A stretch of 52,543 bases of DNA, from assembly GCA_947474455.1 (NCBI GenBank), contig CANJIL010000018.1, forward strand, positions 1 to 52,543, in the 5' to 3' direction. Positions 24,925-32,973 of the stretch are shown piece by piece; the stretch's first letter is position 1; each line of letters starts with the position of its first letter. The DNA is from Hyphomonadaceae bacterium. Lineage in GTDB: Bacteria > Pseudomonadota > Alphaproteobacteria > Caulobacterales > Hyphomonadaceae. Below the pieces are notes generated by a model that searched no databases, had not been told where the DNA came from, and was given only the letters and a program-made list of their open reading frames with translations. The position numbers and the translations under genes are program-made.

Positions 24925-26079
24925 TTAATCCCTGATCTGTGGAATGCGGAGCCCGATGCGCGTCTCGTCGGGGCGTCGAGCGCTCCGCCATGTGTGCGGG
25001 CGATTTCCGGGCGATGAATAGGCCAAGGCCGGCTTGCGCGGGTCGCGCCTCGCCACGCAAGAAGGGTTGGAACAGGCGTTTCATCGCAGCCGGTAGAATA
25101 GGGTGGCCGGCGTTCGCCACCCAGAGTTCGAATATGCCACCACCTGACGCCACGCTTACGCGTTTGGGTTGGCAGACATCGCCGTGCGTCAGGGCGTTGC
25201 CGAGCAGGTTGGAGAACAGCTGGGCGATTCGCGCGCGATCGCAATTGACAAACGAGCGCAGGTTGAGCGTCGCATCAATCCGGCGGTCAGGGGTCGCTGT
25301 TTGTAGCCCGTCAATCACCTGCGAGATGACAGGGGCGATATCGCTGGTCTGGCGGTTCAGCGTGATGGCTTCGCCGAGGCGGCCGCGCGCGAAGTCGAGC
25401 ACATTGCTGATAAGGTCGGCCATGCGCGACACGCTTGTGCGGATTGGCGCCCGACCTGTCCTTGCTTTTCCGTAAGTGGTTCGCGGGCGAGCAACTGCGC
25501 GCCAGCGCCGATGGCGCCCGGCGGGTTGCGCAGGGAGTGGCCCAGCACGGCGATGAACTGGTCGCGCGGCACGGCGTCTCCGCACTCTGCCAGCAGCGAG
25601 TGTCCGTTGAGTGCGAGCTGGTCGCCGGCGTCGAGATGGCAGGCAATCAGCTCGGCAAGCAGCGTGAACATGACCCTGATCTCGGGCGTGTCGAGTTTGC
25701 GGGGCCTGGGGCGATCGAGCATAGCGTGCCGGTGGACCGCCCGTCCGGCAGCACGAGGGGCATCGAGATATAGCTATGGAAGCCATACTGCAGCGGCGTG
25801 TGATGTAGGTGCCAGAGAGAGTGCTCGGCGACGTGATCGACTATCACCGGCTGATGGGTCTGGCGGATATCGTTGCAGATCGTGGCTTCGACCTTGAGTT
25901 CGCCCCTGGGTTTCAAGCCAAATGCGATTTCGTCCTTCACGCTGCAGGCGATCCGGCAGTCCTCAGTGACGCGGGTCACGGCTGCAAAGCCCATTCCGGT
26001 GATGCGGCAGATGACGTCCAGAATGGCGGGGACGGACGTGATCGGGCCGACAGCTTCGATGTCGCGCTGTGCGGTTCAT
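24925..26079 (-). pseudogene. GAF-domain sensor histidine kinase, multiply frameshifted
   Basis: Pieces of one histidine kinase occur in order in different minus-strand frames. The N-terminal AQRDIEAV and GAF domain (MGFAAVTRVTED, DEIAFGLKPRGELKVEATIC, SYISMPLVLPDGRSTGTLCS) come first. Then come LAELIACHLDAGDQL and the dimerisation/phosphoacceptor helix RDQFIAVLGHSLRNP with its H-box histidine. The ATPase domain follows with FSNLLGNALTHGD (N-box) and GLGLFIA (G-box), then IARTHGGALDAP and finally DETRIGLRIPQIRD with TAA at 24925-24927. At least four, probably five, frame changes are needed. A likely original start is ATG 26079. Intact genes on both sides argue for true gene decay rather than poor sequence, but raw-read checking would decide. 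Confidence 0.75.
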
Positions 26080-26363
26080 ATGACTAGTTTAGCGCGCCAA
26101 CCCTGATCTGAGACAAGTTGGGTGTGCAGAATAACTTGACCTTAAGGGGTTTAGGGGCGATATGCCCTTCGCGTTCGCAAACGAGCGCTATCGGCGCTCC
26201 GGCTGCGTGAGGGTCCTGAGAAACAGGTCCCGGCCCGTTGAATGCCCTGAAAAGATCGCATGATCGCCCGCACACGCCGGGCAGTCCCATAAAGACAGCG
26301 CCTCCGGCGGACTCGTAGCAAACGAGCACCCGCACGTTCGCGCACACGAAAGAACCCTCCCAC

Positions 26364-28004
26364 TTGACCCAATTCAAAGACCTTGGCCTCAACGCCTCGA
26401 TCCTCGCGGCGCTGACCAGCAAGGGCTATACGCAGCCCACCCCGATCCAGCTCGCCGCCATTCCCGGCGTGATGGAAGGCCGCGACCTGCTCGGGATCGC
26501 CCAGACCGGCACCGGCAAGACAGCCGCCTTTGCGCTTCCCATCCTTCATCGCCTTGCGGCAAACCGGAAACCGGCGCCGCGTTATGGCTGCCGTGCGCTC
26601 GTGCTGTCGCCCACCCGAGAGCTCGCGACGCAGATCGCAGAGAACTTCAAGGCGTATGGCTCGCAGATGGGCTTCAGCGTCGCCACGATCTTTGGCGGCG
26701 TCGGCCATGGTCCGCAGCGTCAGGCGCTGGCGCGCGGCGTCGACATCATCGTCGCAGCGCCTGGCCGCCTGCTCGATCACCTTGGCGAGCGCGATGCGGA
26801 CCTTTCGGGCGTGGAGATCTTCGTTCTCGACGAAGCCGACCAGATGCTTGATATGGGCTTCATCGTGCCGATCCGGCAGATTGTAAAACACCTGCCGAAG
26901 CAGCGCCAGAATCTGTTCTTCTCGGCCACCATGCCGGCGGATATCGAGAAGCTCGCGGGCGAGCTGCTCAACAAGGATCCGCTGAAAGTCTCGGTCGCGC
27001 CGCCCTCGACCACAGTCGAGCGCGTCAACCAGCAGGTCGTTTTCATTGAAGCCGGCCGCAAGCGTGGCCTGCTGACCGAACTGTTTGCGCAGCCCGACTA
27101 TACGCGCGTGCTGGTGTTCACCCGCACCAAGCGCGGCGCTGACAAGGTTGCCCGCATCCTCGAAGGCGGCGGCGTGCAGGCGATCGCCATCCACGGCAAC
27201 AAAAGCCAGGCCCAGCGCGAACGCGCTCTGGCCGAGTTCAAGGCCGGGAAGGTGAGGGCGCTTGTCGCCACTGATATCGCAGCGCGCGGCATCGACATCT
27301 CGTCGGTGTCTCACGTCGTGCAATACGAACTCCCGGATGTGCCGGAGCAGTATGTCCACCGCATCGGCCGGACGGCGCGCGCGGGCAAGGATGGTTCCGC
27401 CGTGGCGTTCTGCGCGGAGGACGAACGCTCCCTGCTGCGCGACATCGAGCGCACGACGCGTCAGAAGATCCCCAGCGCCGATCGCCGCAACGATCAGGCC
27501 CTGGCCCAGCTTTCGGCGAACGTGAATGAGGATGAAACGCGAGGCCGTGGCGGTGCTCGCGCCGAATCGCGCGGCGCGCCGCAGCCGCGTCGGCATCAAC
27601 AGCCGCGCCGCAATGACCAGCGCCGCGACCAACGTCCAGCTGGCGATCTTCCAGAACAACGCAGCCAGGAGCCGCGCGAAGGCGCTGTCGCTGGCGAAGG
27701 CCGTTCAGGCCGTCGCCGCGGCGGTCGCAGCAAGGGTGGAACACCTGGCGTGAATGGCGGACGCAACGGTCGATCCCGCGAAGGACAAAAACCTAGCGGG
27801 GAAGTGAAATCTTCTCGTAGTGCGGAAGGTCAAGAGCCGCGCGGTCAGAGGTCGACCGGACACCGCAAGGGAGGGGCCCGCGAGCAGGGCTCCGTGCGCG
27901 GAGACGTGATGAACGTGAACGCCGGCGCGCCCCTGGGCGCTGTCATGGGCGCCGACGCTCTGATGCGGCATATCGGATCGACAAACCCCTGGTCGAAGAC
28001 TTAG
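26364..28004 (+). CDS. DEAD-box RNA helicase, RhlE-like
   Basis: A 546-residue ATP-dependent RNA helicase. Motifs in order: Q motif (GYTQPTPIQ), Walker A AQTGTGKT, PTRELATQI, DEAD in FVLDEADQMLDMGF, SAT in FFSATMP, VFTRTKRGADKV, ATDIAARGIDI and HRIGRTARAGKDG. After about residue 385 a long arginine/glycine/glutamine-rich tail follows, typical of RhlE and CsdA-like helicases that bind RNA in ribosome assembly and the degradosome or cold response. The start is TTG 26364 (TQFKDLGLN fits the family start); no ATG is available before the Q motif. It has 284 non-coding bases upstream. Confidence 0.92.
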   Translation: MTQFKDLGLNASILAALTSKGYTQPTPIQLAAIPGVMEGRDLLGIAQTGTGKTAAFALPILHRLAANRKPAPRYGCRALVLSPTRELATQIAENFKAYGSQMGFSVATIFGGVGHGPQRQALARGVDIIVAAPGRLLDHLGERDADLSGVEIFVLDEADQMLDMGFIVPIRQIVKHLPKQRQNLFFSATMPADIEKLAGELLNKDPLKVSVAPPSTTVERVNQQVVFIEAGRKRGLLTELFAQPDYTRVLVFTRTKRGADKVARILEGGGVQAIAIHGNKSQAQRERALAEFKAGKVRALVATDIAARGIDISSVSHVVQYELPDVPEQYVHRIGRTARAGKDGSAVAFCAEDERSLLRDIERTTRQKIPSADRRNDQALAQLSANVNEDETRGRGGARAESRGAPQPRRHQQPRRNDQRRDQRPAGDLPEQRSQEPREGAVAGEGRSGRRRGGRSKGGTPGVNGGRNGRSREGQKPSGEVKSSRSAEGQEPRGQRSTGHRKGGAREQGSVRGDVMNVNAGAPLGAVMGADALMRHIGSTNPWSKT

Positions 28005-28021
28005 CAGACCCCGAAAGGCAA

Positions 28022-28060
28022 CCGCCGCCGTCCCGTGAGGGCGGCGGCGGCGCTTCCTTT
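28022..28060 (+). terminator. Terminator after the RhlE-like gene
   Basis: CCGCCGCC (28022-28029) pairs with GGCGGCGG (28040-28047) around a 10-base loop, followed by CGCTTCCTTT. It lies 18 bases past the stop codon. Confidence 0.55.
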
Positions 28061-28264
28061 CCCGGCGGGGGGACGTGGGGGGACTAGATCGCCGGGCTCG
28101 GAACTTGTGTTTCCAATGTCACCATGTGACTGCGCGGAAAATACTCTCTGGAACGCCTAGGGTTCCGTGAACTCCCCATATTTGGGGAGGTCAAAGCAGA
28201 ATCCAACCCCCTCAGGTGAGTCCCGATTGCGTCGCACCGCCAGGTGGGTGCATAGAGCAGCTGG

Positions 28265-28972
28265 ATGAGCATCTGGTCGCAATTGTCGTCCGTTGCCCGG
28301 CGCGCCTTCGAGGGCGAAGAGCCGCCAGGCACGAAAGTAGGCCCGGCTTCGTGTGGGCCGGATCCGAACGATCTTGAGTTCACTGCAGCTATTGTAGGTC
28401 TCGGCGCCAAGCTGGCGAAGGCGGACGGGCTTGTGACCATGGACGAAGTCGCCGCCTTCTCGCGCGTGTTCCGTTCTGGGCCGGCGGATGAGGCGGCAAT
28501 ACGGCGCGTCTTCAACATCGCGCGACAGACCGTGATCGGTTACGAAGGTTATGCGCAGCGGATAGCGAAGCGATACCGCAACCGGCCCTGCCTGCTGGAA
28601 GGCGTGCTCGACGGGTTGTTCCAGATTGCCGCCGCTGATGGCGCGATCACAGGCGATGAGATCGACTATCTCAAGAGCGTCGCGGATCTGTTCGGCTTCA
28701 AAGAAGACCAGTTCCGGCGCATCAAGGCAAGCCATCTGGGACCCGACGCAGACGATCCCTATCTGGTGCTAGGCGTGCCCCATGACGCAACGTTCGAGGA
28801 CGTGCGCTCAGCTTATCGCCGCCTGATGCTGGAGAATCATCCTGACACGGCCGCCGGGGTCAAATCTGCGCCGCGGGAACATGAACCCGTGGCGAATGAA
28901 AAGTCGGCGGCGATTACCACCGCGTATGCGCGTATCCGGGCAGAGCGCGGTTTTCTCACCCGCGCCGATTGA
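28265..28972 (+). CDS. TerB-DnaJ domain co-chaperone (DjlA-like)
   Basis: A 235-residue protein with a TerB-like helical domain (residues about 38-155: FTAAIVGLGAKLAKADGLVT, RVFNIARQTVIGYEGYAQ, GLFQIAAADGAITGDEIDYL) and a C-terminal J domain (YLVLGVPHDATFEDVRSAYR, then the HPD tripeptide in ENHPDT). J domains stimulate DnaK-type Hsp70 ATPase. DjlA-like proteins in Alphaproteobacteria lack the N-terminal membrane anchor seen in E. coli, as here. The next genes downstream, a small membrane protein and AmpD, are close and co-oriented. Confidence 0.88.
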   Translation: MSIWSQLSSVARRAFEGEEPPGTKVGPASCGPDPNDLEFTAAIVGLGAKLAKADGLVTMDEVAAFSRVFRSGPADEAAIRRVFNIARQTVIGYEGYAQRIAKRYRNRPCLLEGVLDGLFQIAAADGAITGDEIDYLKSVADLFGFKEDQFRRIKASHLGPDADDPYLVLGVPHDATFEDVRSAYRRLMLENHPDTAAGVKSAPREHEPVANEKSAAITTAYARIRAERGFLTRAD

Positions 28973-29017
28973 CTTTCAGGTCAGCGGGCGCACCTTCGAA
29001 CGTGTAGGGAGCCTGTC

Positions 29018-29290
29018 ATGACTGAGACCCTTGGCCAACCGTATGCTGGCGCACGCGCGCTGAAGTCTTTCGGCGGCTTTCTCGCCAAGGCCGGATTTGG
29101 CATATTCCTGCTGGTCGCAGCCTTCGCTGCGCTTGTGGCCACCACTTTCATCGGTCTGATGCTCGCCATTGCGGCGGTGTTCCTGACTTTCGCCCGTCCG
29201 CGGCGCAAGCCGGTGCAGGCGCCCGAAGGCGGCGCGCCTGCCACACTCGAAGCCCGTCGCACGGCTGACGGCTGGGTCATAGAGATCTAG
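29018..29290 (+). CDS. Small membrane protein of unknown function
   Basis: A 90-residue protein with one long or two short membrane segments (residues about 28-59, AGFGIFLLVAAFAALVAT and FIGLMLAIAAVFLTF). A basic loop (RPRRKP) and a short soluble tail ending ADGWVIEI follow. ATG at 29018 is preceded by AGGGAG. It lies 45 bases after the TerB-DnaJ gene and 76 bases before ampD. I do not recognise the family. Confidence 0.7.
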   Translation: MTETLGQPYAGARALKSFGGFLAKAGFGIFLLVAAFAALVATTFIGLMLAIAAVFLTFARPRRKPVQAPEGGAPATLEARRTADGWVIEI

Positions 29291-29366
29291 TTTCGTCACG
29301 CATCGACGGTTTAGTGTGGCTGGAGTAGCGCTTTCCAGAGGAGCCGGTTGGCGACAAGATCGGCGC

Positions 29367-30116
29367 ATGAGTCTTCAGATCATCCAGGCCCCCAGCCCGA
29401 ACTTCAACGAGAGGCTTCACCCGCTCGACATGCTGGTGCTGCACTATACCGGCATGAAGGACGGGCCCTCCGCGCTAGAGAGGATGCTTGTTGAGGACAA
29501 GGAGCCGCGCGTCTCGGCCCACTACATGGTCGAGGAGGATGGCCGCATTTTTCAACTCGTGGCGGAGGACAAGCGGGCCTGGCAGGCGGGGCGCAGCTGG
29601 TGGCGTGGTGATGAAGATCTCAACTCGCGTTCGATCGGGATCGAGATCGTGAATGGCGGGCATGAATTCGGCCTGCCGCCGTTTCCCGGCGTACAGATCG
29701 AGGCGGTGATCATCTTGTGTCAGGACATTCTCGGGCGCTGGCCGATCCCGCCGGCGCGTGTGGTGGCGCATTCCGATATTGCACCTGATCGCAAGGAAGA
29801 TCCCGGCGAGCGCTTTCCATGGAAGCGGCTGGCGGATGCAAGCATCGGCTTGTGGCCGAAGCCGACACGGCCGGAGCCGTGGATGACGCATGGCGCCGCG
29901 CTGGGCGATGCAGGGATGACGGTGGAAGGATTGCAGCGCGATCTCGCGGCGATCGGCTACCGGATCAATGTCACCGGCAGTTTCGACGAGAATACCGCAG
30001 CCGTCGTTCGCGCCTTCCAGCGGCGATGGCGGCCGGAGCGCGTGAACGGCGAGGGCGACACGGAAACGGTGACGCTGGCCCATGCAGTTGCGGAGCTTTC
30101 GACACCCGCTGCTTAG
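29367..30116 (+). CDS. N-acetylmuramoyl-L-alanine amidase (AmpD-like) with peptidoglycan-binding domain
   Basis: A 249-residue zinc amidase that cleaves the bond between muramic acid and the stem peptide; cytoplasmic AmpD recycles anhydro-muropeptides. The amidase_2 domain covers residues 1-165 with zinc ligands His26 (LHYTGM), His135 (VVAHSDIAP) and Asp145 (KEDPG), the same spacing as in E. coli AmpD. SAHYMVEEDGRIFQLV and IGIEIVNGG are typical. A C-terminal PG_binding_1 domain follows (VEGLQRDLAAIGYRINVTG, VRAFQRRW). No signal peptide is visible. ATG at 29367 is preferred to an in-frame ATG 17 codons earlier. It acts in wall recycling; other wall genes lie at 32-47 kb. Confidence 0.9.
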   Translation: MSLQIIQAPSPNFNERLHPLDMLVLHYTGMKDGPSALERMLVEDKEPRVSAHYMVEEDGRIFQLVAEDKRAWQAGRSWWRGDEDLNSRSIGIEIVNGGHEFGLPPFPGVQIEAVIILCQDILGRWPIPPARVVAHSDIAPDRKEDPGERFPWKRLADASIGLWPKPTRPEPWMTHGAALGDAGMTVEGLQRDLAAIGYRINVTGSFDENTAAVVRAFQRRWRPERVNGEGDTETVTLAHAVAELSTPAA

Positions 30117-30227
30117 CGTCGTGGCCAGCGAGCCACAGTGGGTCACTGAACCGTCGTGCGACAGAAACGCTAATTCCCCGTTCACCATTGCTGGATCATG
30201 ATTCCAGCAGGTTGAACGGAGTCGGCC

Positions 30228-30680
30228 ATGCCTTCCGGAGCCTTGCATCGCATTGTCTACATGAGCACGGCCGTTGGCGTGCTGCGCGCTGACGAGCTCG
30301 ACCGCATTTATCTCCGTGCAAAATCAGCGAACGCGCGGGCTGGCATCACTGGACTTATGCTTTTCTACGAAGGCGCCTTCCTGCAGGTGATCGAAGGGCC
30401 GGCGGCGGGCGTCATGAGCCTCATCGAAAGGTTGCGGCATGACCGGCGCCATGCGGGACTAATTACGCTCGAGGCAGGTCCGATCGAGGTGCGGGGATTC
30501 CCGGATATACCGATGCACTTTGTAGCTGCGCGCAATCTTTCCGCTGGCGAGAAACAGGCTTTCAGCGATCTGCGTCAGGCTGTGAGTGCACGATCGCATA
30601 CAGTCGGATCGCCAGCTCCGGGCGCCGACAACGGTTTGTGGGCCTTCATTTCGTCGTTTAATCCGCTACGGATGGCCTGA
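30228..30680 (+). CDS. BLUF-domain blue-light sensor protein
   Basis: A 150-residue protein consisting of a BLUF domain (FAD-binding blue-light sensor) and a short tail. Key residues are Tyr11 in HRIVYMS, Asn35 in SANARAGITG and Gln53 in FLQVIEG. The spacings 24 and 18 equal those of Tyr21-Asn45-Gln63 in AppA, so flavin photochemistry is expected. No output domain is fused; short BLUF proteins usually act by binding a partner. ACGGAG lies seven bases before ATG 30228. The convergent gene begins to overlap its terminator space one base after the stop. No obvious partner gene is adjacent. Confidence 0.9.
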   Translation: MPSGALHRIVYMSTAVGVLRADELDRIYLRAKSANARAGITGLMLFYEGAFLQVIEGPAAGVMSLIERLRHDRRHAGLITLEAGPIEVRGFPDIPMHFVAARNLSAGEKQAFSDLRQAVSARSHTVGSPAPGADNGLWAFISSFNPLRMA

Positions 30681-30681
30681 G

Positions 30682-31113
30682 CTATTCAGCGCGGGTCGCT
30701 TCGCGAATCTTGACTGACCGCGACATGGGCGGCTGGCCGACAACGGCGATCACAAACGGCTCAAGGCTGTCGATGAACAAGTCTAGCGCCTGCATCTCGC
30801 CGGGGCGGATGCGCAGGTGGGTGCGGTGGCCGCCAAAGGAGACCACGCGCACGCTGAGCGTGTCGTTGAACACGATCACACGGACAATCTCGTACTCATG
30901 CATCACAAGCACGTCGCGTGTTTCGCTCCACGCCCGGTCGCTCTGGACCCAGGTCTGGCGAGCGAACGCATCGCTGATCGTGAGGCGCAGTTCACGGTCG
31001 ATCTCGTTGTGAGGTGCGCGCATCGGTTGGGCACCGGCTGGCGTGATGCCGATGCCGGCGAGCGTTGCTGCGTAGCTATTGGCTACCATGGCGGCGCTGC
31101 GTGAGTGAAGCAT
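30682..31113 (-). CDS. Hypothetical protein
   Basis: A 143-residue protein convergent with the BLUF gene, their stop codons separated by one base. ATG at 31113 follows AGGGGAAG, a good ribosome binding site. A weakly hydrophobic stretch near residues 9-28 (MVANSYAATLAGIGITPAGA) could be a poor signal peptide. The rest is mixed (ELRLTISDAFARQTWVQSDR, VIVFNDTLSVRVVSFGGHRT, IDSLEPFVIAVVGQPPMSRS) and beta-rich in appearance. No family is recognised. Confidence 0.6.
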   Translation of the reverse strand: MLHSRSAAMVANSYAATLAGIGITPAGAQPMRAPHNEIDRELRLTISDAFARQTWVQSDRAWSETRDVLVMHEYEIVRVIVFNDTLSVRVVSFGGHRTHLRIRPGEMQALDLFIDSLEPFVIAVVGQPPMSRSVKIREATRAE

Positions 31114-31283
31114 CCGTCTTCCCCTTCAGCCCGAGAGGCGACGCACTCCAGCTGCGCGCCTGCCCGGTGCAGGAAGGCTCAGGTGGGGTGTGCGCCAAGT
31201 CACTGCGGCAGATTGATCAGCAGAGTGCGCGCTGGGCCTGTGTGGTGTGGTCGCAACAACAAGCGATGGCTTGGAGCGCGCAA

Positions 31284-31317
31284 GAAAACGGCAAGCCCCA
31301 TGCCGGGCCTGCCGTTT
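31284..31317 (-). terminator. Terminator of the small cytochrome c gene
   Basis: AAACGGCAAGCCC (31286-31298) pairs with GGGCCTGCCGTTT (31305-31317). On the minus strand the stem ends in TTTTC. It lies about 30 bases past the stop at 31346. Confidence 0.7.
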
Positions 31318-31345
31318 CTGTCTGACCGCGCGTGTCGGAGAAAGC

Positions 31346-31666
31346 CTACTCGGCTTTGACTTCCGGAAGGTCGCCGCTTGCCGGCAGTGTTTTCTTGGTG
31401 AGGAACACCGCGACGTTGCGCTTGTCTTGATCGGTGAGGCCGGCGATGGCGCCTGCCATCATGGGGGCGGGATCGTTGAGAGCCTTGAGGATTGCCGAGT
31501 TCTCGAGTTTTGCGAGGTAGTCGATGAGCGGGGCGTTGGCCATGCCAGTGGCGTGGCACATCTTGCAGCGGGTTTCGTAAACGACCCCGCCTTCAGTCGG
31601 GCCGGGTTCCGCGAACGCCGGGGCGGCAAGCACCGCGAAGCCGAGAACAACAGCAGCCAGTTTCAT
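31346..31666 (-). CDS. Small periplasmic c-type cytochrome
   Basis: A 106-residue exported class I cytochrome c. The signal peptide ends APAFA. The single heme site is CKMCH (Cys34, Cys37, His38), and a methionine in the DPAPMMAGAIAGLTDQD segment is the probable distal ligand. ATG at 31666 follows GGAGG by six bases. It is a monocistronic electron carrier by context, with its own terminator. The redox partner is unknown. Confidence 0.92.
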   Translation of the reverse strand: MKLAAVVLGFAVLAAPAFAEPGPTEGGVVYETRCKMCHATGMANAPLIDYLAKLENSAILKALNDPAPMMAGAIAGLTDQDKRNVAVFLTKKTLPASGDLPEVKAE

Positions 31667-31816
31667 ACGAACCCTCCAGATGACGCCGCGCCAACTTCTA
31701 ATGGGCCGAAAGTGAACAGGCCATAACGGCGTGCAGTTTTTGCTGCAATGCGCGGTTTTGACCGGTCGTGCGGGTTGAATCGCCCTTTTTCTCGCCCCGT
31801 GTTATTCTGTCTCATC

Positions 31817-32195
31817 GATCGGGCGGCCGGGCGATCGCTGGTGGGCAACCGCTGGAGGAAAGTCCGGGCTCCACGTAGGCAAGGCGGCGGATAACGTCCG
31901 CCCGAGGCAACTCGAGGGATAGCGCCACAGAAAGCAAACCGCCCGGGACATGTTCCGGGTAAGGGTGAAAGGGTGGGGTAAGAGCCCACCGCGTTCCTGG
32001 TGACAGGGACGGCAAGGCAAGCCCCGCCTGGAGCAAGACCGAATAGGGATGGGCGTCACGCAAGTGACAGGCGCGCCTTCGCGCTCCATCCGGGTTGGTC
32101 GCGTGAGGCGGTCCGCAAGGGCCGTCCCAGAGGAATGGTCGCCCAAGGGCTGCGAGGCCCTGGACAGAACCCGGCTTACAGGCCGCCTGATCGAT
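31817..32195 (+). ncRNA. rnpB: RNase P RNA (M1 RNA, bacterial type A)
   Basis: The catalytic RNA that trims tRNA 5' leaders. Conserved elements are in order: GAGGAAAGTCCGGGCTCCAC near the 5' end (about 31855), ACAGAAA, AGAGGAATGGTCGCC, and GACAGAACCCGGCTTACAGG at the 3' end (about 32164). Terminal helix P1 is visible: GATCGGGCGGCC at 31817-31828 pairs with GGCCGCCTGATC at 32181-32192. Ends are estimated from P1. A -10-like TATTCT lies at 31803-31808 without a good -35 at normal spacing. Long open frames on both strands here are chance. Confidence 0.95.
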
Positions 32196-32297
32196 ATTTA
32201 CTCATTTGCTGTGGACAGACGCCTTTGGGGGAATGGACCGCCAAAACGCGAGCAATTGCTGCTCGAAACAGCACACCATTCACATGTCATAAACCAC

Positions 32298-32306
32298 TTA
32301 TCCACA
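32298..32306 (+). promoter_or_regulatory. DnaA box
   Basis: TTATCCACA, a perfect match to the high-affinity DnaA-binding consensus, 203 bases upstream of mraZ. A weaker candidate (TGTGGACAG) lies at about 32211. Confidence 0.5.
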
Positions 32307-32366
32307 CCCCGGAGGCTATAGCTCACCGATCTACTTGATTTGTTCCGTTGACGGACCTTCGTATGG

Positions 32367-32381
32367 TTAACGAGGACCTAA
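32367..32381 (+). promoter_or_regulatory. CtrA-like binding site
   Basis: TTAA, seven bases, CTAA: seven of eight positions of the CtrA consensus TTAA-N7-TTAA. It sits just before the MraZ repeats. CtrA is known to control division genes in Caulobacterales; that this site is used is inference. Confidence 0.4.
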
Positions 32382-32384
32382 TGT

Positions 32385-32418
32385 CCCGTTGTTGCCCATG
32401 TACTCCCATGATATCCCC
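32385..32418 (-). promoter_or_regulatory. MraZ operator: four repeats at 10-base spacing
   Basis: CCC triplets begin at 32385, 32395, 32405 and 32415, in the contexts GTCCCG, GCCCA, TCCCA and TCCCC. On the minus strand these are GGG-centred repeats (TGGGC, TGGGA) every 10 bases, the layout described for MraZ-binding boxes (direct TGGGN repeats separated by five bases) upstream of dcw clusters. Confidence 0.7.
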
Positions 32419-32508
32419 TAAAACTCCACGGAGGGGGCATCCGCGGAGCGTTTTTGCAGGGTGCGCCGCCCGGTCCGGGCAGGTGTTTAGCGGGCAGCAT
32501 GTGGGGCT

Positions 32509-32973
32509 ATGTTTCTCTCCTCATTCGAGAGCAGCGTCGATTTTAAGAAGCGGGTCTCGATTCCCGCCCCTTTCCGCAAATCACTCAGCGGCGAGGACAG
32601 CGTCTACCTGTGGCCGTCGCTGGACAAGGCCTGCATCGAAGGTGCGGGGCAGCGTCTGATGGAAGGCTTCGAGGATTCCATGGCCGACCTCGACCTGATG
32701 GACCCGCGCCGCTACGCACTGGCGACTTACATCATGGGCGAGGCGAGGGCGGCGAAGTTCGACGACGGCGGGCGCATCGTGCTGGACGCAGAACTCCTCG
32801 CGAAAGCGGGCATCACCGAGCGGGCTACCTTTGTCGGCCTGGGCGATCGGTTCCAGATCTGGGAGCCGTCGGCGTTTGAGGCGATGCGCGAACAGAATCG
32901 CCAGCTTGCGCTCGAAAGCCTCGGCCTTCTCAAGGCCAAGCCGCGCCGTGCGGGTCAGGCGGCTGCGGAATGA
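32509..32973 (+). CDS. mraZ: Division/cell-wall cluster transcription regulator MraZ
   Basis: A 154-residue protein with two SpoVT/AbrB-like halves: SSFESSVDFKKRVSIPAPFR (residues 4-23), then RAAKFDDGGRIVLDAELLAK and GLGDRFQIWEPSAFEA. It binds as a ring to the repeats upstream of its own gene and autoregulates the dcw operon. It is the first gene of the cluster, and its stop overlaps rsmH by four bases. Length and position are normal; there is no strong ribosome binding site before ATG 32509. Confidence 0.94.
   Translation: MFLSSFESSVDFKKRVSIPAPFRKSLSGEDSVYLWPSLDKACIEGAGQRLMEGFEDSMADLDLMDPRRYALATYIMGEARAAKFDDGGRIVLDAELLAKAGITERATFVGLGDRFQIWEPSAFEAMREQNRQLALESLGLLKAKPRRAGQAAAE

Larger units (their letters stand above)
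32196..32508. other. Regulatory region between rnpB and mraZ
   Basis: About 310 non-coding bases. It contains a perfect DnaA box, a CtrA-like site and four MraZ-type repeats, each listed separately. The only promoter-like pair is TTGTTC (32340-32345) and TATGGT (32362-32367), spaced 16 bases, which is weak. From 32430 to 32508 there is GC-rich leader with a GGGCGG-type imperfect stem and no clear Shine-Dalgarno sequence before mraZ. Confidence 0.6.

Noticed and set aside
26151-27659. 502-codon minus-strand frame opposite the RhlE-like helicase
   Set aside because: Composition is arginine/aspartate/histidine-rich nonsense typical of antisense frames; the plus strand has every DEAD-box motif.
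31812-32338. Several short open frames on both strands
   Set aside because: They lie in the RNase P RNA gene and its flank; conserved RNA elements explain the sequence.
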